From CAYVMX01 sp964452725 (GTDB lineage Bacteria; Patescibacteriota; Gracilibacteria; JAHISY01): a DNA stretch of 64,000 nucleotides. The stretch's first letter is position 1. Each line of letters opens with the position of its first letter. Under the pieces are notes generated by a model. It searched no databases, was not told the origin of the DNA, and saw only the letters and a program-made list of their open reading frames with translations. Positions 16,646-24,352 of this stretch are shown in pieces. The stretch spans positions 1 to 64,000 of the forward strand of contig CAYVMX010000002.1 in assembly GCA_964452725.1 (NCBI GenBank). The letters are read 5' to 3'. Position numbers and translations under genes: made by a program.

Positions 16646-17659
16646 ATGGAACTCACTTTGGCTCTCCGTCGTGCATTGGCACACTACGTTGCTCATTTAG
16701 TGATTTTTGTCTTATTGGTGTCAGTTTACTTTTGGCATCCTTACTATGTTGGTTTTTTACGTCCGGAGGCATTATTAGTTTTTAAGGGTTTATTAGCTGG
16801 TTACGCTACTTTGGGTTTACCTTATTATTTTTTGCGATTTCGTTATTTCACTCAGAATGAGCGAGAGTACCGTGCTGATAAATTAGTCTTGCTGGGTAAA
16901 TATTTACGTGAGCTGCTACTGCGACGACGATTGCCCAGACTGAGCAGTACGACTAAGGCTGCGACTCGTACGGTTGCACTCTCTTATCTCGTGAAGTTTT
17001 TTTTCTTGCCGCTGATGCTCAATTTTCTCTTTGGACACTGGCAGGATTTTTTGTTTTTTTTAAAAAAAGATTTTACTTTATCATTTGATTATTTTTGGCA
17101 ATCTGGTCGATATGTTATCTATCAGCTGATATTTTTAATTGATACAGTTATTTTTGCTGCAGCGTATACTTTTGAGTTTAGATTTTTACACAATAAAATA
17201 AAATCAGTCGATCCGTATGTTTCTGGTTGGTTGGTGGCCTTGATTGCTTATCCGCCGTTTAACTGGGCAACTGGTAGCCTTTTGCCAATGCCTGGTGATA
17301 TCTTTGCGACTCAGGGTGATATCTACGGGGTACTCAAAGTTTTGATTTTAGTTTTTTTCATTATCTATGTCTGGGCGACTGTAGCGCTGGGCTGGAAAGC
17401 GAGCAATCTGACTAATCGCGGAATCATAGATCGTGGTCCGTATGCCTATGTGCGTCACCCTGCCTACATCGCCAAAAATATTGCTTGGTGGTTGGGGTTA
17501 CTACCACTCATGAGCTGGGGTCTGGCGCTAGCTCTGATTAGTTGGAATATTATTTATATGCTACGTGCGCTGACCGAAGAGCGCCATTTGATGGCAGATC
17601 CAGACTATCGTCGTTATTGTAAAAAAGTGCGTTGGAGATTTATACCAAGGGTGATTTGA
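16646..17659 (+). CDS. Isoprenylcysteine methyltransferase-like membrane protein
   Basis: 337-aa polytopic membrane protein with about 6-7 hydrophobic helices. The C-terminal 100 residues match the ICMT/phospholipid methyltransferase family: DRGPYAYVRHPAYIAKN, then ALTEERHLMADPDYRRYCKKV. Those His, Arg and Glu residues form the S-adenosylmethionine pocket in that family. The substrate is unknown; lipid methylation is plausible. The start is taken at ATG 16646; a GTG 9 bases upstream is possible. It is the last gene of the surface block, 23 bases after the linker protein. Confidence 0.8.
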   Translation: MELTLALRRALAHYVAHLVIFVLLVSVYFWHPYYVGFLRPEALLVFKGLLAGYATLGLPYYFLRFRYFTQNEREYRADKLVLLGKYLRELLLRRRLPRLSSTTKAATRTVALSYLVKFFFLPLMLNFLFGHWQDFLFFLKKDFTLSFDYFWQSGRYVIYQLIFLIDTVIFAAAYTFEFRFLHNKIKSVDPYVSGWLVALIAYPPFNWATGSLLPMPGDIFATQGDIYGVLKVLILVFFIIYVWATVALGWKASNLTNRGIIDRGPYAYVRHPAYIAKNIAWWLGLLPLMSWGLALALISWNIIYMLRALTEERHLMADPDYRRYCKKVRWRFIPRVI

Positions 17660-17704
17660 TATATGGTCGAGCAAGGCAAGAGTATTTCCCCGAAATTTTG
17701 GAGT

Positions 17705-18697
17705 TTAAAGCTTGCTGGCGACTAGCTCTGTCAGTTCTACCAGTCTGTTTGAGTAGCCCCATTCGTTGTCATACCAGCTAATTACTTTGACCATGTTGTC
17801 ACCGACGACGAGAGTGCTGGCAGCATCGACGATACTGCTACGCGCATCACCTTTGAAATCCATACTGACGAGGGGACGTTCTTCAAAACCTAGGATCTGG
17901 TCATCAGCAGCTTGTTTGAGCGTGGCATTGATCTCCTCGACAGTAGTGGGTTTCGCTAGTTCGGCGACGAGATCGACGACGGAGACGGTCGGTGTCGGTA
18001 CACGGAAGGCGAGACCTGTGAGTTTGCCTTTTAGTTCTGGCAGGACTTCGCCGACGGCTTTGGCTGCACCAGTGGTTGTAGGGATTATGCTCAAAGCGGC
18101 AGCTCTAGAGCGACGAGGATCTTTGTGTGGAGCATCGATCAAACGCTGGTCGGCAGTGTAAGCGTGTGTAGTGGTCATGAGTCCTTTGACGATGCCAAAG
18201 CTCTCATGGAGCACCTTTGCTACTGGTGCGAGGCAGTTCGTCGTACAGCTCGCATTGCTGATGATGTGGTGTGCTGCTGGGTCATAAGTATTTTCATTCA
18301 CACCGAGGACGATAGTGACATCGGGGTCTTTGGCTGGAGCGGAGATGATTACTTTCTTTGCGCCGGCTGTCAGATGCTTGCTCGCACCAGCGTGATCGGT
18401 GAAGAAGCCTGTGGACTCGATCACGACATCGATACCCAAATCTTTCCATGGCAGTAATGCTGGGTCACGCTCGGCGAGGACTTTGATTTCCTTCCCATCT
18501 ATCTTGATCCAGCCTTCACCAGATTCTACCTCACCACTGTAGCGTCCGTAGACACTATCAAATTCAAATAAGTGGGCGAGAGTTTCGGCGGGGACGAGAT
18601 CATTGACTGCGATGACTTCGAGTTTAGATTTCTTTGCTAGTAGCGCGCGTAGCGCTTGTCGACCGATACGTCCGAATCCGTTGATGGCGATTTTCAT
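17705..18697 (-). CDS. gap: Glyceraldehyde-3-phosphate dehydrogenase
   Basis: NAD(P)-dependent glycolytic dehydrogenase, 330 aa from the ATG that gives MKIAINGFGRIGRQ. The Rossmann motif is INGFGRIGR; the catalytic Cys is in SNASCTTNCLAPVAKVL, with the His partner downstream in the catalytic domain. The C-terminus has WYDNEWGYSNRLVEL. It converges with the methyltransferase-like gene and diverges from the HIT gene. No other glycolytic gene is adjacent. Confidence 0.96.
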   Translation of the reverse strand: MKIAINGFGRIGRQALRALLAKKSKLEVIAVNDLVPAETLAHLFEFDSVYGRYSGEVESGEGWIKIDGKEIKVLAERDPALLPWKDLGIDVVIESTGFFTDHAGASKHLTAGAKKVIISAPAKDPDVTIVLGVNENTYDPAAHHIISNASCTTNCLAPVAKVLHESFGIVKGLMTTTHAYTADQRLIDAPHKDPRRSRAAALSIIPTTTGAAKAVGEVLPELKGKLTGLAFRVPTPTVSVVDLVAELAKPTTVEEINATLKQAADDQILGFEERPLVSMDFKGDARSSIVDAASTLVVGDNMVKVISWYDNEWGYSNRLVELTELVASKL

Positions 18698-18796
18698 AAT
18701 TAAAGTGATTTTAAAAAACAAAGCTTAGACAGGCTAGCGTTTTTGCTTTCACTCGAAAAGGTCTAAAATTTTGTACGAACTCTAACCCCCTTTGTT

Positions 18797-19138
18797 ATGG
18801 CTGAAGAATGTATTTTTTGCGACATTGCGGCGGGTCGTTCGCCGGCGAGTATTATCTATGAAGATGATTTGGTGATAGCTTTCAATGACTTGTACCCCAA
18901 AGCACCGGTTCACATACTCATAGTTACCAAGGTGCATATCCCAACGGCTGCTGATATGCATGAAGAGCAGGAGGAGCTTTTTGGACACATGATTTGGACG
19001 GCGAATAAGATCGCGCAAGAGCAGCAATTAAAAGGTTATAAGTTGGTGTTGAATGTTGGTAAAGAGGGTGGACAAGTAATTTTTCATACGCATTTACATT
19101 TACTCGGTGGCTGGCAGGGCAAAGCACCAAAGGTGTAA
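18797..19138 (+). CDS. HIT family nucleotide-binding protein
   Basis: 113-aa HINT-like protein, family length. The N-terminal CIFCDIAAGRSPASIIYED (CxxC) and the HIT triad HTHLHLLGGW near the C-terminus are both visible. Family members hydrolyse purine nucleoside phosphoramidates or adenylylated intermediates. Divergent from gap. No Shine-Dalgarno site precedes the ATG; a TAAAAT about 25 bases upstream is a candidate -10. Confidence 0.93.
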   Translation: MAEECIFCDIAAGRSPASIIYEDDLVIAFNDLYPKAPVHILIVTKVHIPTAADMHEEQEELFGHMIWTANKIAQEQQLKGYKLVLNVGKEGGQVIFHTHLHLLGGWQGKAPKV

Positions 19139-19156
19139 ATATTTTAGTATCTTTCC

Positions 19157-19185
19157 TTGCAAAATATACGTTTTTTTGGTATAAT
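19157..19185 (+). promoter_or_regulatory. Promoter giving a leaderless mRNA for the PKD-SLH gene
   Basis: TTGCAA (19157-19162), 17-base spacer, TATAAT (19180-19185), extended -10 (TGG). Only 6 bases separate the -10 from the ATG at 19192, so transcription should begin at or within 1-2 bases of the start codon. Confidence 0.8.
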
Positions 19186-19191
19186 ATAAAG

Positions 19192-21510
19192 ATGTTAAAC
19201 TGGGTAAAAATCTCGCGTAAGGTTGCTTTGTCCACGTTTTTTGGCGTGTTGATAGCGTTCCTGTCCGTTTTGTCTGTACAGGCGAGCTTACTCCCCACAG
19301 CGAGCTTTACAGCGTCTCAGACGGTCGTACCGACAGGTACACAGGTGACGGTCAATGCGGCTGTCAGTCGCGATACGCGTGGTCGGACTGGCTTGGAATA
19401 TAGTTGGGATTTTGAACATGATTTTCGCTGGACGAGCTGGAGTCGTAGTGCACGGGCGACGCATATTTTTGATAAAACTGGCGAATACACTATTCGTCTA
19501 AAAGTACGTGATAGTGACGGCTATGAGAGCCAGACAGCGCTAACTATCAAAGTCAGAAATCAGACTGAGTCACCTGATGTTTCTTTCACTGTATCTCCTG
19601 AGATAGGAGATGAGAGTACTGAGTTTACTTTTACAGCTACGGTGGTCTCTCGGATCGGCACACCAGCTCGTCAGCTCCAAGTACGTTGGGATTTTGACGG
19701 CGATGGTGTGTGGGATACGAATTATTCTTATGCTCGTACTGTCGTACATACTTACAAAAAAGCTTGGGTAGCGACACCGCGCGTCCAAGCTCGGGATACT
19801 AATGGCGCGACTCGTATCGTGCGTGGTTATGAAAACAATCTCGACGAGATTGGTCGACTGCGTGTAAGTGAGACGAATGCGCCAGTTGCTGCTTTTCAAA
19901 ATACTCCTGTCACCGGTCTGGCTGGGGCAGTGGTGTATTTCGACGCAACTAGTAGTCTGCGTACGACGCAGTATCGTTTTGATTTCAATGGTGATGGTGA
20001 TTTTGATATGCGCTGGTCCAAAAATCCCAAGATCAAGTATCTCTATGATCGTCCGGGGCAATACTCTGTCCGACTCGAGGTACGCAATACAGCTGGTCTG
20101 AAAGACCTCACAGAGCGTACGGTGATGATCCTCGCTGCCAATACTAAGCCAGAAGCATGGTTCACTACGCGTAATCTTACTAATTCGGCTGATGCGAGGC
20201 TCGGTGTACAGGGTGATGAGTTTCGTTTCGATGCGAGTCGTAGTCGAGATCGTGATGGACGTACTAGTGATCTCCAGTATCGCTGGGATTTCGAAGGCGA
20301 TGGGATCTGGGATACGAGCTACGCCACCACGCGTACAGCGACTCACCGCTATACTGCCAATGGTGAGTTTCAGCCACGTCTGGAAGTCCGTGATGACTAC
20401 GGTGCGACTGCTGCCGCCAAGGCTGAGATCCGTATAGTCGCCAATACTCCTCCAGCTGCCAAAATCAAAATTACACCTGAGGCTGGTGTGATCGGCACAG
20501 AGTTTCGTTTCGATGCGGGTGCTACTGTGGACTCGCAGAGTCGTAGTAGTGATTTGCTTTATCGCTGGGACTTCGAAGGTGATGGTGTATTTGATACAGA
20601 GTTCACTCGTAATCGTGTCGTCCGTCACCGCTATAGCACAGCGGGTACTTATCGTGCTGTAGTCGAGGTGCGAGACAATGCCAAGGCTGTCGGCGTCTCG
20701 GCTGTTGCTGTCTCGGTGATTAATGCGCTTCTGCCGCCTGCGGCGTTTACAGCTACTCCAGATGTTGGAGTTTTTAGTACTACTTTTACTTTTGACGCTT
20801 CCAGTCTGGAGGCCGCTCTACCTGCTGGTGTCAAGCTCTGGTATCGTTGGGACTTCGATACCACTGGTCCGAGTGATATTCGTTTTGATACTGGTTGGCA
20901 GACGCGACCGATCATTACGCATCGTTACCGAGAGGTAGGGACTTATCATGTACGACTTTTTATCAAAAACGCTGAAGGCGAGATGTCAGATACGTATCGA
21001 GAGGTCATAGTCCATGCGGCTAGTCCCGCCTTTGCCGAGCTACAACGTCGTGGAGTGCTACGGACAGCTGGTGAGCCTGATGGTCTGCTGACACGTCAGG
21101 AGTTAGCACTCCTCATCGCCAAGTCTGCGCGACTTCAACTACCAGTGGTGCGCACTCCGGAGTTTACCGATGTCGCGGTAGGTAGTCCGTATGCTCGTGC
21201 GATTTCAGCCACTACTCGTCAGGGTTTCCTCGCTCCGCATGATAATTTTGCTTTTGGTCCGACTGACACTGTCAATCGTGCCGAGCTGACCAAAGTAGTG
21301 TTGGCAGCACTTTATCCACAGGTCGCTGTCACGACTGAGGCAGCACGCTTCCGTGATGTGTCTCGTGATAGTTGGTATGCGCGTTTTGCTGAAACAGCCC
21401 TACAGGAGGGTTTATTGATAATCCAAAACAATCTTTTTCGCGCAGGGGAGGCGGTTACTCGCGCTGAAGCAGTCCAGCTGATTGCTACTTTGCTAGAGCG
21501 CTATCGTTAG
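19192..21510 (+). CDS. PKD-repeat surface protein with SLH domains
   Basis: 772-aa exported protein. A signal peptide (residues 1-31, ending SVQA) is followed by about six PKD-type Ig-like repeats of 90-100 residues. Each carries a WDFxxD core (for example RWDFDGDGVWDT, RWDFEGDGIWDT, RWDFEGDGVFDT). The C-terminal 120 residues hold about two S-layer-homology modules (FTDVAVGSPYARAI, FRDVSRDSWYARFAETALQEG). SLH modules attach proteins to cell-wall polymers, so this is probably an S-layer-associated or adhesive surface protein. The Asp-rich GDGxxD loops could bind calcium (inference). Confidence 0.9.
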   Translation: MLNWVKISRKVALSTFFGVLIAFLSVLSVQASLLPTASFTASQTVVPTGTQVTVNAAVSRDTRGRTGLEYSWDFEHDFRWTSWSRSARATHIFDKTGEYTIRLKVRDSDGYESQTALTIKVRNQTESPDVSFTVSPEIGDESTEFTFTATVVSRIGTPARQLQVRWDFDGDGVWDTNYSYARTVVHTYKKAWVATPRVQARDTNGATRIVRGYENNLDEIGRLRVSETNAPVAAFQNTPVTGLAGAVVYFDATSSLRTTQYRFDFNGDGDFDMRWSKNPKIKYLYDRPGQYSVRLEVRNTAGLKDLTERTVMILAANTKPEAWFTTRNLTNSADARLGVQGDEFRFDASRSRDRDGRTSDLQYRWDFEGDGIWDTSYATTRTATHRYTANGEFQPRLEVRDDYGATAAAKAEIRIVANTPPAAKIKITPEAGVIGTEFRFDAGATVDSQSRSSDLLYRWDFEGDGVFDTEFTRNRVVRHRYSTAGTYRAVVEVRDNAKAVGVSAVAVSVINALLPPAAFTATPDVGVFSTTFTFDASSLEAALPAGVKLWYRWDFDTTGPSDIRFDTGWQTRPIITHRYREVGTYHVRLFIKNAEGEMSDTYREVIVHAASPAFAELQRRGVLRTAGEPDGLLTRQELALLIAKSARLQLPVVRTPEFTDVAVGSPYARAISATTRQGFLAPHDNFAFGPTDTVNRAELTKVVLAALYPQVAVTTEAARFRDVSRDSWYARFAETALQEGLLIIQNNLFRAGEAVTRAEAVQLIATLLERYR

Positions 21511-21513
21511 TTT

Positions 21514-21542
21514 TTGGCTCGTACACTTTAGTAAGGTAAAAT
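21514..21542 (+). promoter_or_regulatory. Promoter for the TPR-lysA unit
   Basis: TTGGCT (21514-21519), 17-base spacer, TAAAAT (21537-21542). It predicts a leader of about 25 nt before the ATG at 21574. Confidence 0.6.
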
Positions 21543-21573
21543 ACCTTCAAAGGTTTTGTTTAGTCTAGCCGTC

Positions 21574-23052
21574 ATGAGAAAACACATTGTTGCATTTGCG
21601 ATTGCTGTTGGAGTGCTGATCATCGCTGTTTCAGTTTGGATTGTTCTTCAGAGCCGTACTCCTACTGATTTGGTAGCAGTTACAGAGCCAGTAGTGGTAT
21701 CAGAGCCAGTAGCGCCTTCGACCAAGCAGTCGGATAGCATAGTGACGCCAGAGCCAGCTGGTACGGTATCAGATGTGACAGTTAGTCAGCCTGTCGAGCC
21801 TGTTGTTGTGACTTCCAATGGCTTCTCTGAACAGCTGGCAGTGGCAACACAAGCATTGGAAGCGGGTGATTATGCACTTGCTGAGCAGCAATTCGTACTG
21901 GCAGTACGACAAGATTCCAATTCTATTGAAGCCTTACTTGGATTGGCTGAAAGTCAATTCCAGTTAGCTCGCTACGATCAAGCTAGTGCCAATTTGAAGG
22001 CAGCAGAGGATCTCGATGCGACGCATCCTACAGTCTTCATACTCAAGGGTCAGATTGCGCTCAAAGAGGCGAAGTTTACTGAGGCGGATCAACTTTTCGT
22101 CAAAGCTGGTGACAAAGGAGCTTTTTGGCAAGGGCTCATGGCGGCTTTTTTTGACCGTGCTGAGTCAGCACAGGAGCTACTGACTACGGCAGTAGAGTCT
22201 GATGCAGTAAATGCTGCGGCTGCCAAAAGTTTACTTGCAGCATATGAAAAGTATTTACTTTTCCCAGATGCGCCAAAGATTCACATCGATACTTTGCTCG
22301 CTCAAGTGTTTAACCAGCTGGGTCAATATGAGCTAGCGATAGCCAAGATTGAGCCTGTACTGGCAGCGAATCCTGATTATCGTGATGCTTGGATTCTCAT
22401 CGGTTATGCGCATCTTGCACGCGCTGAAGCCGACAAGGCGCGACAAGATTTCTCTACAGCGTATAACCTCGATCCTGCCAAGCCTGAGACTGCTTATTTC
22501 CTTGGATTGACCTATATAGAACTTGGCGATTACAAAGAAGCTAAACATTATTTGATTCTTGCCAAAGAAAATCGCTTTGAGCCACAGAGTGAGCTGAATC
22601 GTAAGCTTGCTGATGTTTATCACCAGCAGGGCGATTATAAAAAAGCCGCTAAGCTATATACCGAAATTCTCTCAGAGCCAGAAACAACTGTGACGGAGTT
22701 TGTTCGTCCAGTTTATCTTTTTTTGGAAAAGCTTGATGATGGTCAGAAAGCTTGGTGGGCTGCGAATCTAGCTATGACTCGCTATCCCGACTCGGCACAG
22801 GCGTACAATCTCGCTGGCTGGGTGAGTCTCAAAAACGGCTATACCGAAGAGGGTCAGAATTATCTGACACAAGCTATCAAGCTTGATCCTACTTTGCCTG
22901 GACCATATCTCAATCTCGGAACGTACTATGAAACTACCAATGATCTCGCACTAGCACGTAAAAATTACAAGAAAGCATACGACCTAGACCCCGATGGTCC
23001 AGTCGGATCACTCGCAGCAAAGGATTATAACCGCCTACTCGAAACATTTTAA
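21574..23052 (+). CDS. TPR-repeat protein with N-terminal membrane anchor
   Basis: 492 aa from ATG 21574 (MRKHIVAFAIAVG); an upstream TTG is possible. One membrane helix (residues about 5-24), then a Pro/Val/Thr-rich linker to about residue 85, then roughly ten tetratricopeptide repeats. Examples are ALEAGDYALAEQQFVLAV, AHLARAEADKARQDFSTAY and TYIELGDYKEAKHYL. TPR arrays bind protein partners; an extracytoplasmic scaffold is likely. The stop is 3 bases before lysA, so the genes are probably coupled. Confidence 0.85.
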   Translation: MRKHIVAFAIAVGVLIIAVSVWIVLQSRTPTDLVAVTEPVVVSEPVAPSTKQSDSIVTPEPAGTVSDVTVSQPVEPVVVTSNGFSEQLAVATQALEAGDYALAEQQFVLAVRQDSNSIEALLGLAESQFQLARYDQASANLKAAEDLDATHPTVFILKGQIALKEAKFTEADQLFVKAGDKGAFWQGLMAAFFDRAESAQELLTTAVESDAVNAAAAKSLLAAYEKYLLFPDAPKIHIDTLLAQVFNQLGQYELAIAKIEPVLAANPDYRDAWILIGYAHLARAEADKARQDFSTAYNLDPAKPETAYFLGLTYIELGDYKEAKHYLILAKENRFEPQSELNRKLADVYHQQGDYKKAAKLYTEILSEPETTVTEFVRPVYLFLEKLDDGQKAWWAANLAMTRYPDSAQAYNLAGWVSLKNGYTEEGQNYLTQAIKLDPTLPGPYLNLGTYYETTNDLALARKNYKKAYDLDPDGPVGSLAAKDYNRLLETF

Positions 23053-23055
23053 TCA

Positions 23056-24294
23056 ATGCCAAAAAAAACCCCACCATTTACAAAAACTCAGATTGAGCAG
23101 ATTGTCGAACAATATCCTACGCCTTTTTATTTATATGATGAGGCAGGTATTCGTAAGACTGCTAAGGATTTTCGAGTTATTTTTGGTGTATTACCTAGCT
23201 ATCGCAACTACTTTGCTGTCAAGGCATTGCCCAATCCGGAGATTTTAAAAATCCTAAAAACTGAGGGCATGGGAGTGGACTGCAGCAGTCTGGGTGAGTT
23301 GATTTTGGCAGAGCAGGCTGGTTTCCTAGGCGAGGAGATCATGTTTACTAGCAACGATACACCAGTCGATGATTTTTCCAAGGCGGCAGAGTTAGGGGCT
23401 ATTATCAATTTTGACGATATTACTCATATTGAGTTCTATGAAAAAATTATTGGCAAATTACCAGAGTTGGTTTGTCTGCGTTATAATCCTGGTTCACTGA
23501 AAAAAGGTAATACCATCATTGGTAAACCTGAGGAGGCGAAATATGGGATGACGCGCGAGCAAATCTTTACTGCTTTCAAAATGCTTAAAACCAAGGGTGT
23601 TCAACGCTTTGGAATACATACAATGGTTGCTAGCAATGAGCTTCATACAGAGTATTTCAAAGAGACAGCACAGATTTTGTTGGAATTAGTCCAAGTAATT
23701 CAAGCCAAACTTGGAATTACGTTTGAATTCGTTAATCTCGGTGGTGGGATCGGGATACCGTACCAGTCTGGTGAGCAGCCAGTCGATCTTCAGCAGATTG
23801 TTGATTCGATTGTATCCTTACAAAAACACCTCAAGCTTGATCAGCTCAAAATTTTTACTGAGTGTGGGAGAGCCATTACTGGACCACATGGTTATTTGAT
23901 CACAAAGGCGATACACACAAAGGACACTTACAAGCATTATATCGGTACAGATGCGTGTATGGCAGATCTCATGCGTCCAGCACTCTACGGTGCGTATCAT
24001 CACATCACAGTATTGGGTAAAGAGGACTCAAAGCTTACGGAGGCTTACGACGTCACTGGTGGTCTGTGTGAAAACAACGATAAGTTTGCGATTGATCGTC
24101 AATTACCAAAGATCGAGATTGGTGATTTACTAGTACTGCACGATGCTGGTGCGCATAGTCACGCGATGGGGTTCAACTACAATGCCAAGTTGCGTCCGGC
24201 AGAGCTGCTTTTGCGATCAGACGGGGGAGTCACATTGATTCGTCGAGCAGAGACGCTAGATGATTATTTCGCTACATTGAAAGTTCCAAACTAA
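23056..24294 (+). CDS. lysA: Diaminopimelate decarboxylase family protein
   Basis: PLP-dependent fold-III decarboxylase, 412 aa. It has the PLP lysine in YRNYFAVKALPNPEILK, the glycine loop FVNLGGGIGIPY, ECGRAITGPHGYLI, and the active-site Cys region GGLCENNDKFA. The last is followed by GDLLVLHDAGAHSHAMGFNY. These fit LysA, which converts meso-diaminopimelate to lysine. Related decarboxylases (carboxynorspermidine, arginine) share the fold, and no other lysine gene is nearby, so substrate is inferred. A palindromic terminator follows directly. Confidence 0.85.
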   Translation: MPKKTPPFTKTQIEQIVEQYPTPFYLYDEAGIRKTAKDFRVIFGVLPSYRNYFAVKALPNPEILKILKTEGMGVDCSSLGELILAEQAGFLGEEIMFTSNDTPVDDFSKAAELGAIINFDDITHIEFYEKIIGKLPELVCLRYNPGSLKKGNTIIGKPEEAKYGMTREQIFTAFKMLKTKGVQRFGIHTMVASNELHTEYFKETAQILLELVQVIQAKLGITFEFVNLGGGIGIPYQSGEQPVDLQQIVDSIVSLQKHLKLDQLKIFTECGRAITGPHGYLITKAIHTKDTYKHYIGTDACMADLMRPALYGAYHHITVLGKEDSKLTEAYDVTGGLCENNDKFAIDRQLPKIEIGDLLVLHDAGAHSHAMGFNYNAKLRPAELLLRSDGGVTLIRRAETLDDYFATLKVPN

Positions 24295-24296
24295 AT

Positions 24297-24326
24297 AAAA
24301 AGGTATACCACGTGGTATACCTTTTT
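24297..24326. terminator. Bidirectional palindromic terminator
   Basis: A perfect 30-bp palindrome centred on GGTATACCACGTGGTATACC, flanked by A-run and T-run. It lies between the convergent lysA and phosphatase-like genes and can terminate both. Confidence 0.85.
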
Positions 24327-24352
24327 ACTATTTTAGTAATTGAAGTTTTGGA

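Noticed and set aside
19570..20628. Long open frame on the minus strand (352 codons) opposite the PKD gene
   Set aside because: It is antisense to repeated PKD coding sequence; its translation shows no domain and mirrors the sense repeats.
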